Shown here: positions 53,061 to 61,610 of the stretch, piece by piece
Numbering within the stretch: the first letter of the stretch is position 1
Layout of the letters: every line of letters starts with the position of its first letter
From: Zoogloeaceae bacterium
GTDB lineage: Bacteria > Pseudomonadota > Gammaproteobacteria > Burkholderiales > Rhodocyclaceae
Direction: 5' to 3'
DNA length: 64,000 nucleotides
Assembly (NCBI GenBank): GCA_024235655.1
Contig: JACKLY010000007.1
Location: 62,001-126,000, forward strand
Translations under genes and position numbers: made by a program
Notes under the pieces: generated by a model
What the model was told of the DNA's origin: nothing
Seen by the model: the letters and a program-made list of their open reading frames with translations, nothing else
Databases searched by the model: none

Positions 53061-54248
53061 TCACAAGCCGGCGGTCGCCGCCCATACCGGACAACTTGTA
53101 CGGGAAGCTCGCCGACAATCACGGTAGAGCGATGCCAGGTGCTCGGCCATGATCTGGTCTGACCAGGTCGCAGCAAAATGGATAGCTTCGGCAGCGAGAT
53201 GCCGCCAGACCTCAGGATGATTGAAAAAGTGCGCCAGTATTTCGCCGAACGCCGCCGTGTCATCGGGCGGGGTGATGCACCCTTTGCCGGGGGCAAGGAT
53301 GTCGATGGTTCCCATCGCTGACAAGGCCATCACCGGCAGGCCGGCAGCCATCGCTTCCAGCAGGACCAGACCTTGCGTTTCGGTTCGTGAAGCAAAGAGG
53401 AAGATATCGGCCGCCTTGTAGCAGCCAGGCAATTCCTGCTGGCGGCCAAGGTAGCCCAAGAAACGAACGGCATCCTGCAAGCCCAGCTCTGTCACCCGCT
53501 GTTTCAGCTCGGCACTGGCCGGGCCTTCGCCAGTGATCAGCAGCAACAACTCCGGCACCTGTTTTCGTGCAACGATCAGCGCATCGATCAGGAAGCCGAT
53601 GTTTTTTTCATGGGCCACGCGACCGACATACAGGGCCACTGGTCGCTCCGCCGGAATGCCGTGAGCGGCGCGAAAGGCGGCGCCATCTCCCTGCCTGAAG
53701 CGCTCCAGCGGAATCCCTGTCGGCAGCACATACATTGGCGTACTCACGCCATACGCTGTCAGCCGCGCCTTCATGGCACTCGATGGAACAATGACCCCGT
53801 CAAGCGCATTGCACTGACGCCGAGAAATCGCCCGTGCAGCCGTCCGCAGCCAGTTGGCGGGCAATTTCGGCGCGTAGTGATGCACATATTCCTCGAACAG
53901 CGTGTGATAGGTCGCGAGTACCGGCAGCCCCAACTTGCGCCCAGCTGCGAGACCTGCATAGTGGGCCACAAAGGGTGTCTGCACGTGGATCAGGTCACAA
54001 CCGGCAGCGGCTTCGGCAACCGCCCGGTGCATGGCGCGCCAGCCCACGATGCGGTCTTCCGGGTCGCCTGGAACGGCACGCCCTGCGACCCGGGTAATGC
54101 CGGGCTGAAGGCCTTCATCGGCATAGCGCGGCACGACCAGCCGAACCTCCACCCCTTCGGCATCGAGTTTGCGACGAAAGGTCTCGATCGATGTGGAGAC
54201 GCCGTTTACGCGAGGGAAATAAACATCGGAAACCATCAGGACTCGCAT
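53061..54248 (-). CDS. GT4 glycosyltransferase (Agt-like lipid glycosyltransferase)
   Basis: The 395-residue product has two Rossmann lobes (GT-B fold). It opens MRVLMVSDVYFPRVNGVSTSIETF and has the GT4 motif VGRVAHEKNIGFL near residue 213. The nucleotide-sugar site, with SRTETQGLVLLEAMAAGLPVMAL (about 288-310), contains the E-x7-E pair. It resembles diacylglycerol glycosyltransferases (Agt) that build glycolipids from the diacylglycerol released by PlcP under phosphate starvation. It overlaps the PlcP-like gene by 13 bp. The lipid acceptor is inferred from that pairing and is not provable from sequence alone. Confidence 0.83.
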   Translation of the reverse strand: MRVLMVSDVYFPRVNGVSTSIETFRRKLDAEGVEVRLVVPRYADEGLQPGITRVAGRAVPGDPEDRIVGWRAMHRAVAEAAAGCDLIHVQTPFVAHYAGLAAGRKLGLPVLATYHTLFEEYVHHYAPKLPANWLRTAARAISRRQCNALDGVIVPSSAMKARLTAYGVSTPMYVLPTGIPLERFRQGDGAAFRAAHGIPAERPVALYVGRVAHEKNIGFLIDALIVARKQVPELLLLITGEGPASAELKQRVTELGLQDAVRFLGYLGRQQELPGCYKAADIFLFASRTETQGLVLLEAMAAGLPVMALSAMGTIDILAPGKGCITPPDDTAAFGEILAHFFNHPEVWRHLAAEAIHFAATWSDQIMAEHLASLYRDCRRASRTSCPVWAATAGL

Positions 54249-55024
54249 GTTGACTCCTTCTTCAGCATTGCCGGGTTGTGTTGTCTATCGGTTTGCGACC
54301 AGTTCACCACTTCCAGCTGCCCGTCGGGGTGCTCGACAATGGCGGTGCAGGAATCCACCCAGTCACCACAGTTACCGTAGACCAGCCCGCCCACTTCTCG
54401 CAGTGCGGCACAATGGATATGGCCGCAGATGACACCGTCAAGCCCGCGCTGGCGAACGGCATGGATCACGGAATCCTCGAAATCAAGCACGAATTGCAAG
54501 GCCTGCTTGACCTTGCGCTTGGCATAGCCGGCAAGCGACCAGTAGCCGGCGATACCGAGCCGGCGGCGTATCCAGGAGAGCAGCAGGTTGCAGCGCACCA
54601 GCCAGTCGTAGGCAACATCGCCGAGCAGGGCAACCCACCGGTGGTGACGGGTGACCTGATCGAATTCATCACCGTGAATCAGCAGAAAGCGTCGGCCATC
54701 CGCGGTGACATGCACATATTCGGCGCTCAGTTCGATATCGCCAAAGACTGTGCCGACATACTCGCGCAAGGCTTCGTCATGGTTGCCGGGTATCAACATC
54801 ACCCGTTCGCCGTGGCGCGCCCGGCGCAGGAGTTTCTGGACAACCGTGTTCTGCGCCGGGGTCCAGCAAATGCTGCGGCTCATGGCCCAGAAATCGACGA
54901 TGTCACCGATCAGGAAGACGTTTTCGGCTGGATAGTCACGGAGGAATTCAAGCAGGCGTTCAGCCTGGCACGCACGGGTGCCGAGGTGAATGTCAGAGAG
55001 GAATATCGAACGAACCTGAGGCAT
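54236..55024 (-). CDS. Calcineurin-like metallophosphoesterase (PlcP-like; LpxH-related)
   Basis: The start at 55024 gives 262 residues. The binuclear metal ligands are visible: FLSDIHLGT (Asp and His, residues 7-15), LIGDIVDFW (about 38), IPGNHDEALREY (about 80), IHGDEFD (about 115) and GHIHCAAL (about 205). Annotation pipelines call such proteins UDP-2,3-diacylglucosamine diphosphatase. The pairing with an Agt-like glycosyltransferase points to PlcP instead, a phospholipase C used for lipid remodelling under phosphate limitation. LpxH activity remains an alternative. A candidate Pho box lies 23 bp upstream. Confidence 0.82.
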   Translation of the reverse strand: MPQVRSIFLSDIHLGTRACQAERLLEFLRDYPAENVFLIGDIVDFWAMSRSICWTPAQNTVVQKLLRRARHGERVMLIPGNHDEALREYVGTVFGDIELSAEYVHVTADGRRFLLIHGDEFDQVTRHHRWVALLGDVAYDWLVRCNLLLSWIRRRLGIAGYWSLAGYAKRKVKQALQFVLDFEDSVIHAVRQRGLDGVICGHIHCAALREVGGLVYGNCGDWVDSCTAIVEHPDGQLEVVNWSQTDRQHNPAMLKKESTCES

Positions 55025-55047
55025 GCGGCAGAGTTTCCCCTGCCACC

Positions 55048-55065
55048 ATGACAACCCGATGACGA
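55048..55065 (-). promoter_or_regulatory. Candidate Pho box upstream of the plcP-agt pair
   Basis: On the minus strand TCGTCATcgggTTGTCAT has two 7-bp halves with an 11-bp period, the spacing of PhoB boxes (consensus CTGTCAT-N4-CTGTCAT). The halves match 5/7 and 6/7. It ends 23 bp before the ATG, so a start about 20 bp downstream would give almost no leader, which weakens the case. Confidence 0.4.
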
Positions 55066-55078
55066 CACTATTGCAGGA

Positions 55079-58000
55079 TTACGAAGGATCCGATGCGGGC
55101 TTGTTCCAGGCAGCCTCGATTTCATCAGCTGCTTGTGGATAGGCAAACAGATAGCCCTGGGCGACCTGGCAGTGTTCGCGGCGCAGGAAATCCGCCTGCT
55201 CGTCACGCTCCACGCCTTCAGCCACCACATCCATGCCCAAACTACGCCCGAGACCGATGATGGCACGGGCAATCACCTCGTCATTCGTATCCCGGCCGAT
55301 ATCACGCACGAATGAATAGTCGATTTTCAGCCGGTGCACCGGCAGTTGCCGCAGATAGGCCAGCGAAGAATAGCCTGTACCAAAATCATCAACCGCCAGA
55401 TACACCCCATGCCTGCGCAAGCCGTTCAAGGCATCAAGCACGCGCCCGGTCTGGCGCATCAGGACTGACTCGGTCACCTCCAGCTCGAGCCGCTCTGGCG
55501 GCAAACGGTAATCGGCAAGGCAGCTGGAAACCATCTCGACCAGGCCGTCCTTTTCCAGTTGCTGCATCGACAGATTGACGGCGACGCGCGGCACAAAAAA
55601 CCCGGCCTCCTGCCAATGGCCCATCTGCCGGCAAGCTTCCCGTATCACCCAGTCACCCAGTTCGCCGATAAGTCCCATTTCCTCAGCCACCGGAATGAAG
55701 CGGCCGGGCATCACCAGGCCAAGCTGAGGATGCTGCCAGCGCACCAGCGCCTCGACGCCGGCCAGCACACCGGTCATCAGGTCAATCTGGGGCTGATAGT
55801 GAAGCAGGAACTCTCCGCGGCTGACTGCCCCGCGCAAGGCATTCTCGACCACCATGCGTTCGAAGGCGCCGGCCCCCATGTCCGACTCGTAGAACTGGAA
55901 GTTGTTACGCCCCTGTTCCTTGGCCTTGTACATGGCCAGGTCAGCGTGCATCAACAAGGTGTCAATCGAATCACCATCATGGGGGAAAAGGCTGATACCA
56001 ATACTCGCCGTGATGTGCAGCTTGTGCTGGCTGACCTGGAAGGGTTCGGCAAACACCGCTACCAGCTTCTGGGCAACGGAATTCACCGAGCGCACCGAAA
56101 CATCGTCCTCAAGCAGGATGACGAACTCATCGCCGCCAATACGGGCAATGGTGTCGCCGCTTCGAAGCACGGCAACCATCAACCTGGCTGCTTGGCGCAG
56201 GATTTCATCGCCAACCGGATGCCCCAGGGTGTCATTGATATGCTTGAAACGATCGAGGTCGAGGAACATCACCGCCAACTGTCCGCGTTCCCGCTGGTGC
56301 CTTGTCAGCGCGTGCTTCAGGCGATCACGGAAAAGAATCCGGTTGGGCAGTTCCGTCAGCGGGTCATGATGCGCAAGAAACTCCATCTCCTCCTGCGAAT
56401 GCTTGAAGGCACTGATGTCGCTGAATACCGCGACATAATGGCTGGCCTGCCCATGCTCGTCCTGTACCCTGCTCACCACTTCCCAGTTCGGAAAAACCTC
56501 GCCGTTCTTGCGCCGGTTCCAGATCTCGCCCTGCCACTGTCCCTGATGGATCAGGGACGCCCACATCTCCTGATAGAAGACCGGCTCATGGCGGCCGGAG
56601 CGCAAGAGGCGGGGCGTGTTGCCCAGGACTTCATCCGCCGGATAGCCGGTCACTTCAGTGAAAGCCCGGTTGACGGAAAGAATGCGGCCATCCACATCGG
56701 TAATCATGATGCCCTCGGCCGTGGATTCGAAAACCTTGGCCGCCAGTCGGGCGTTTTCTTCCCGTTTGTTACGGGCAGAAATATCGATGAGATAGGCCAG
56801 AATATGCGTTTCGCCAGAAAAATGAATGAAGGTTGCCGCAACGCTCACCTCGCGCCTGGCACCATCTCGCCCAAAGCAGACAATTTCCTGATCGGCCGAC
56901 CGTCCGCCCTCCTGCAACCTCGCCAGCCATTCCTCCCGATCTTCCACACAACGCCAGAACCCGAGTTCCAGCGCTGTTTTCCCCACCATCTCATCCCGAG
57001 ACCAGCCCATCAGGCGCTGATAGCTTTCATTGACATCGACAAATCTGCCATCGCTCAGGCGAGCAATCGATGCGGCAACAGGGCTGGCCTGAAACGCCAT
57101 CATGAATCGCTCCTGCATTTCTTCTATCTCTTTTGCGACCTGCCGCTGCGCCGTAATATCTCGCGCAACGCCGAGTACCCCGATCAGCCTGCCCTGGCTA
57201 TCGAACATCGGTGTCTTGAGGGTATCCAGCACTGCCTGATGACCGTCACTGGCATAGGTCACGCTTTCTTCATTGCGTGTCGGTTTCCCTGCCGCAATTG
57301 CTGCCTGATCCTTGGCTCGGAAAAAGTCTGCCAGTTCTCGGGAGGAGAAGTCATAGTCGGTTTTGCCGACAATCTGCTGCTCTTTGGCACCATAGAACTT
57401 TTCGAACTCGGCGTTGCAGGAAAGAAAGACACCCTCGGGATCCTTCAGCCAGACCAGATCCGGCACGGTATCAATCAGGGTTCTGAGGTGAAGACGTTCG
57501 TCATTCAACTGATGCGTACGCAAACGCACCTCCCGCCGGAGCAGGATGCCCCAGATGGCAATACCGGCAACCAGCACCAGCGTTGCCGCCAGAAGGTAGG
57601 AAAGATTTTTCAGCCAGGGCTGCGCCAACAGCGGCGTGCCCATCCACTTGCTGTAGATCTCCTTGTATTCATTCACGGAGATTTGTGCAAAACCCTGCTC
57701 GACCTGCTTCAGGATCGCCTCATTACCCTGCATCACTGCGCGATGGAATTGGCCGCTGTAAAGGACAAAGGCCTTGTGGAACTGCTGATCGACGCCTTTC
57801 CGGTACAGCAGATAATTGGCCGGCGGCTCGTCCAGGCAGAAGATACGCACCTGGCTCGCAACCGCTGCATTCACCAGGGCTTCGTAGCTGGCGTACGTGG
57901 CAATGTTGTCCACACCCGACTTGTGCAGGATCTCGATGCAGGCATCCCCCGCCTTGGCGCCGACCAGAAAACCGCGCAGCGCAGAGGCTTCATTGATGCC

Positions 58001-58408
58001 GCCAATCGACTGGTGCACATAGATAGGCACCGGCAGGTCGGCATAGGGTCTGGAAAAAGCGAGGCGTTTCTCGCGTTCCGGTGTACGGAACATCGTGTCA
58101 ATGACTTCTGCCTGCCCCTCGGCCAGCATCTGCTGCGCCTTGGCCCAGTCTGTTGCAGCAAGCGTTACCTGAATACCGGTTTTTTTCTCCCACAGCCGCC
58201 AGACATCGACCAGGTAGCCATCGATATCACCCGCCGAATTCCGAAAAATGTAGGGCGGATAGTTGTCATCCAGGGCAACCGTGATTGCCCTGGATGGCGT
58301 ACTTTCGGCTGCCCCCACAGACAAGCCGGGCAACAACAGGAACAGCACGGCCACCACGCCGCCCAGCAACCGGCGGCCTAAGGGCTGTCTCTGTTCCTGA
58401 ACGTGCAT
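55079..58408 (-). CDS. SBP-PAS-PAS-PAS-GGDEF-EAL signalling protein
   Basis: The ATG at 58408 gives 1109 residues; a GTG at 58411 also fits. A signal peptide or anchor (about 14-35) is followed by a periplasmic SBP-bac-3 domain (about 42-257) and one transmembrane helix (about 268-290). Three PAS domains (about 305-425, 430-548, 555-670) lead to GGDEF (about 675-840) and EAL (about 855-1100). The GGDEF motif is intact (IGGDEF near 759), with the inhibitory RxxD five residues before. The EAL catalytic set is intact (EALVRW, DDFGTGYSS, EGVE). Both c-di-GMP synthesis and hydrolysis are possible. The N-terminus suggests an amino-acid-like ligand. The gene overlaps ppk2 by one base. Confidence 0.94.
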   Translation of the reverse strand: MHVQEQRQPLGRRLLGGVVAVLFLLLPGLSVGAAESTPSRAITVALDDNYPPYIFRNSAGDIDGYLVDVWRLWEKKTGIQVTLAATDWAKAQQMLAEGQAEVIDTMFRTPEREKRLAFSRPYADLPVPIYVHQSIGGINEASALRGFLVGAKAGDACIEILHKSGVDNIATYASYEALVNAAVASQVRIFCLDEPPANYLLYRKGVDQQFHKAFVLYSGQFHRAVMQGNEAILKQVEQGFAQISVNEYKEIYSKWMGTPLLAQPWLKNLSYLLAATLVLVAGIAIWGILLRREVRLRTHQLNDERLHLRTLIDTVPDLVWLKDPEGVFLSCNAEFEKFYGAKEQQIVGKTDYDFSSRELADFFRAKDQAAIAAGKPTRNEESVTYASDGHQAVLDTLKTPMFDSQGRLIGVLGVARDITAQRQVAKEIEEMQERFMMAFQASPVAASIARLSDGRFVDVNESYQRLMGWSRDEMVGKTALELGFWRCVEDREEWLARLQEGGRSADQEIVCFGRDGARREVSVAATFIHFSGETHILAYLIDISARNKREENARLAAKVFESTAEGIMITDVDGRILSVNRAFTEVTGYPADEVLGNTPRLLRSGRHEPVFYQEMWASLIHQGQWQGEIWNRRKNGEVFPNWEVVSRVQDEHGQASHYVAVFSDISAFKHSQEEMEFLAHHDPLTELPNRILFRDRLKHALTRHQRERGQLAVMFLDLDRFKHINDTLGHPVGDEILRQAARLMVAVLRSGDTIARIGGDEFVILLEDDVSVRSVNSVAQKLVAVFAEPFQVSQHKLHITASIGISLFPHDGDSIDTLLMHADLAMYKAKEQGRNNFQFYESDMGAGAFERMVVENALRGAVSRGEFLLHYQPQIDLMTGVLAGVEALVRWQHPQLGLVMPGRFIPVAEEMGLIGELGDWVIREACRQMGHWQEAGFFVPRVAVNLSMQQLEKDGLVEMVSSCLADYRLPPERLELEVTESVLMRQTGRVLDALNGLRRHGVYLAVDDFGTGYSSLAYLRQLPVHRLKIDYSFVRDIGRDTNDEVIARAIIGLGRSLGMDVVAEGVERDEQADFLRREHCQVAQGYLFAYPQAADEIEAAWNKPASDPS

Positions 58409-59658
58409 CACAAGATAGCACCGCCCTGTGTTTCGCCCCGCTCATAAACCACATGGGCACGGCCAACGATCAACGGGTCAAGGTTGCCGATGCGTTGCGT
58501 GTCCTTGTTGTTGTAGGGCAGCTTGTGCAGCACGTAGCGCATGGCGTTCAGCCGTGCGCGCTTCTTGCAATCGGATTTGATTACCGTCCATGGCGCATCG
58601 GCCGTGTCGGTATGGAAGAACATGGCCTCCTTGCTCTTGGTGTAGTCCTCCCATTTATCCAGCGAGGCCATGTCGATCGGTGACAGCTTCCACTGCTTGA
58701 GTGGATGCACCTTGCGTTCCTTGAAGCGGCGGCGCTGTTCCTCGCGGCTCACCGAAAACCAGAACTTGATCAGGTGGATGCCGTTGCGCGCCAGCATGCG
58801 CTCGAACTCCGGCGCCTGGCGCATGAACTCCACATACTCCTGTTCGGAACAGAATCCCATGACCCGCTCGACACCGGCCCGGTTGTACCAGGAGCGGTCG
58901 AACAGGACGATTTCACCACTGGTCGGCAGGTGGTTTACATAGCGCTGGAAATACCACTGGCCGCGCTCACCCTCGGTCGGCTTCTCCAGCGCCACCACCC
59001 GCGCACCGCGAGGATTCAGATGTTCCATGAAACGCTTGATGGTGCCCCCCTTGCCGGCAGCATCACGCCCCTCGAACAGGATGACGACCTTCTGCCCGGT
59101 TTCCTTGACCCAGGCCTGCAGCTTGAGCAACTCGACCTGCAGACGGTATTTCTGATGCTCGTAATTCTTGCGCTGCATCAGGTTGCGATAGGGGTAGACG
59201 CCGGAACGCCAGTCCGCATTCAGCTCGTCGTCGGGATTACTGTCATCGTCGGCACGCACCCGCTGCTCGCGCAAGAGTGACTTGAGCAGCAAGGCAGCCT
59301 CGCCCAGTGGCACACCGGAGATGATGTCACGCATGGAAGAAAGCCGCGCCTCTTGCGCCCCCTCAACCCCTTTTTTTGCCACCAGCCCCTCAACCGCTGA
59401 AGCCGGCAAAAGCTTTCTCGTTACGATCGGCGTTGCCACCGGTTTTTTTCTGCTGGGCGCGGGGCGAGCAGCACGAGTGGGCGCTGTTTTTTTGCCCGAC
59501 GGTGCCGGCGAAGTCTTTTCAGCGGCCTTTGCCACTGGCTTCGCCCCCGCGTTGGCTGCCCGTTTCGGCGCAGGACTGGTTTTCGTTGCTGCGGCGCCCG
59601 TCGCCGCCTTTTTTGTCGCTGGCGTCATTTCAGTTGCCACTCCTTTTTCTCCTGCCAT
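58408..59658 (-). CDS. ppk2: Polyphosphate kinase 2
   Basis: The start at 59658 (GGGAG 7 nt upstream) gives 416 residues. An unusual 100-residue Ala/Lys/Pro/Thr-rich, probably disordered tail precedes the PPK2 domain (about 140-410). That domain has VVILFEGRDAAGKGGTIKRF (Walker A, about 190-209), FDRSWYNRAGVERVMGF (Walker B/DRSWY, about 252-268) and FKERKVHPLKQWKLSP. PPK2 enzymes move phosphate between polyphosphate and nucleotides. The basic tail may bind polyphosphate or nucleic acid. The stop overlaps the SBP-GGDEF-EAL start, so the two are probably translated together. Confidence 0.94.
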   Translation of the reverse strand: MAGEKGVATEMTPATKKAATGAAATKTSPAPKRAANAGAKPVAKAAEKTSPAPSGKKTAPTRAARPAPSRKKPVATPIVTRKLLPASAVEGLVAKKGVEGAQEARLSSMRDIISGVPLGEAALLLKSLLREQRVRADDDSNPDDELNADWRSGVYPYRNLMQRKNYEHQKYRLQVELLKLQAWVKETGQKVVILFEGRDAAGKGGTIKRFMEHLNPRGARVVALEKPTEGERGQWYFQRYVNHLPTSGEIVLFDRSWYNRAGVERVMGFCSEQEYVEFMRQAPEFERMLARNGIHLIKFWFSVSREEQRRRFKERKVHPLKQWKLSPIDMASLDKWEDYTKSKEAMFFHTDTADAPWTVIKSDCKKRARLNAMRYVLHKLPYNNKDTQRIGNLDPLIVGRAHVVYERGETQGGAIL

Positions 59659-59705
59659 GCACATCTCCCAATATAGTCATACCCGGCAACCCGGTTGCCA
59701 ATATT

Positions 59706-61502
59706 CTAAAGTGCCACTTCGATGCGGTTTCGTCCACCCCGTTTTGCCGCATAGAGTGCCTGATCCGCGTCGGCGATCAGCAATACCTCCTTGCCCTGCA
59801 CCGTCGGCAACTGCGTCGCAATGCCGATGCTGACCGTAAGCACACCATGCGCAGCCGCCCGGTGTGCGATGCCTGCATTGCGAACAGCCTCGGCAATTGC
59901 CCGGGCCACTTGCAGTGCCCCCTCGCGATCCGTACTGGGCATCACCACCACGAATTCCTCGCCGCCATAACGGGCCACCATGTCGCCCGGACGTTTCATT
60001 TCCCTTGAGCAAAGCGCGGCAATCCGGATCAGCACATCATCCCCCGCCTGGTGCCCATAATGGTCGTTGTAGGCCTTGAATTCATCGACATCGATCATCA
60101 TCAGGGAGATGGGCTGCTGCTCGCGCAGGCAACGCCGCCATTCCTGCAACAGCAGCGCATCGAAACTGCGCCGGTTGGCAATCTGCGTCAACCCGTCCAG
60201 CCGGGCGAGGCGGCCGAGTTCGACATTGGCCACTTCCAGTGCTCGGGTGCGTTCGGCCACCTTGCTTTCCAGATCGGCAAAAGCCCCCCGCAAATGGACG
60301 GCCATGGTCTCGAACGCACGGCCCAGCTGATCCAGTTCCTGAACCCTGCTTCCAGCCCACACCCCATCGGCCAATTGACCTTCGGCAATCTCCTCGGCAC
60401 GGCGATTGATCTCATTGATCGGCCGCACCAGCCAGCCGGTGAGATAGATTCCAACCAGTACTCCGATGGCAACGACAGCGACGGAAAGCCAGGTCAATAC
60501 TTTCAGGCTGGACTCGAAGTGGCCGGAAAAATCCCGTTCCGGCAAGACCACGCCAACCAGCAGGGTCAAGCCATGCGCATCACGGAATTGCTGCACATCA
60601 AGGAGGTAGCGGGCACCATCGATATCGAGGAACGACTGTCCGGTCTGGCGCTCCCTGCTGCCCATGATTTCTCCCGCGACACGAATCCGTTCGTCGGGAA
60701 AGTCCTTGATGGCAAACCGGCGAACCGTATCACCAACCACCGAAAACACCGGAGCATTGAGCGACGTGGCAATCAAGCGGCCATCAGTCTCCGCCACAAA
60801 AGCCACGCCAGCAGATGCCAGCCGTTGGCTGCGCAGATACCGGCCGATCTGATCCAGCGCAATGTCAGCCGCAGCAACGCCGAGCAATCGATTCGATTCT
60901 GCCGCATACACCGGCACTGAAAAGCCGATGCCCAGACTCTCATAAACCTTGTATTTGTAGACCGGATACCATCCGGCTCGCCCATTCTCAACGGCGGTAC
61001 GGAACCAGATCCGTTTCCGGGCATCGTATGGCTCGCCCCGAATCAGGGACATGCCGCGAGAATTATCGGGCTTGATATCGAAGGTCCCCAGCACCATGCC
61101 GTCCGCCTGCATAGCCGTCATCAGGCGAACCTCATTCGTATCAAGCAGTCGCGTTGCGCCAATGTACTGCCCGTCGGGAAAGCCAAAGGAGACGTAACTG
61201 AGTAGCGGACGTTGCCTGATGTCGGCAACGAAATGACGCTGAAGCCCATCCGGCCGGGCGGGATCAAGCAGCCCGGAGCGAATGATCTCGGCATTGGTTT
61301 GCGCAGTCAGCGCAGTTGCGGCAAAGAAATGTTCCAGATGAACGGTGATGCGCGCCCCGATTTCGGCGGCCATCTGCCGCTCGAACTGCTCAAGCGAATT
61401 CTGGCCGGATCGATACCCCATCCAGCCAATCGCCCCGGCTGCAACAATGAAGAGCAGCAGGAAGGGGATTATCAGAAAGCTGCGGAGGGGAATCTGCCGC
61501 AT
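59706..61502 (-). CDS. Membrane diguanylate cyclase with dCache sensor
   Basis: The 598-residue product has a first transmembrane helix (about 8-30), a long periplasmic Cache-type sensor (about 35-330, with WFRTAVENGRAGWYPVYKYK), a second helix (about 338-360) and a HAMP domain (about 360-425). A short coiled coil and GGDEF (about 435-595) follow. The active motif reads GGEEF (YGGEEFVVVMP near 528), with the inhibitory site RxxD (RPGD) five residues before, so it should synthesise c-di-GMP and be product-inhibited. It lies between phoR and ppk2 on the same strand, 47 bp before the ppk2 start. Confidence 0.94.
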   Translation of the reverse strand: MRQIPLRSFLIIPFLLLFIVAAGAIGWMGYRSGQNSLEQFERQMAAEIGARITVHLEHFFAATALTAQTNAEIIRSGLLDPARPDGLQRHFVADIRQRPLLSYVSFGFPDGQYIGATRLLDTNEVRLMTAMQADGMVLGTFDIKPDNSRGMSLIRGEPYDARKRIWFRTAVENGRAGWYPVYKYKVYESLGIGFSVPVYAAESNRLLGVAAADIALDQIGRYLRSQRLASAGVAFVAETDGRLIATSLNAPVFSVVGDTVRRFAIKDFPDERIRVAGEIMGSRERQTGQSFLDIDGARYLLDVQQFRDAHGLTLLVGVVLPERDFSGHFESSLKVLTWLSVAVVAIGVLVGIYLTGWLVRPINEINRRAEEIAEGQLADGVWAGSRVQELDQLGRAFETMAVHLRGAFADLESKVAERTRALEVANVELGRLARLDGLTQIANRRSFDALLLQEWRRCLREQQPISLMMIDVDEFKAYNDHYGHQAGDDVLIRIAALCSREMKRPGDMVARYGGEEFVVVMPSTDREGALQVARAIAEAVRNAGIAHRAAAHGVLTVSIGIATQLPTVQGKEVLLIADADQALYAAKRGGRNRIEVAL

Positions 61503-61610
61503 GGTCGGCCCTCACCTCGATGGAGCCTTCATCCTACATAAATTTCAGCCGTTTGGAATGCCCGGCAACCTTGGATTTGCCGGCATTGCCCTAAAAACGC
61601 GGGGGGCGGC

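Noticed and set aside
53056..53066. Palindrome TTGTGTCACAA across the stop of the glycosyltransferase gene
   Set aside because: It lies at a gene end, 70 bp before sixA, with no promoter nearby. A chance match or part of coding sequence is more likely.
55559..58381. 940-codon open frame on the plus strand opposite the GGDEF-EAL gene
   Set aside because: Shadow frame in GC-rich DNA. The minus-strand product has intact SBP, PAS, GGDEF and EAL motifs.
61562..61583. Hairpin CCGGCAA/TTGCCGG between phoR and the diguanylate cyclase gene
   Set aside because: No T-run on the minus strand follows the stem, so it is not called a terminator.
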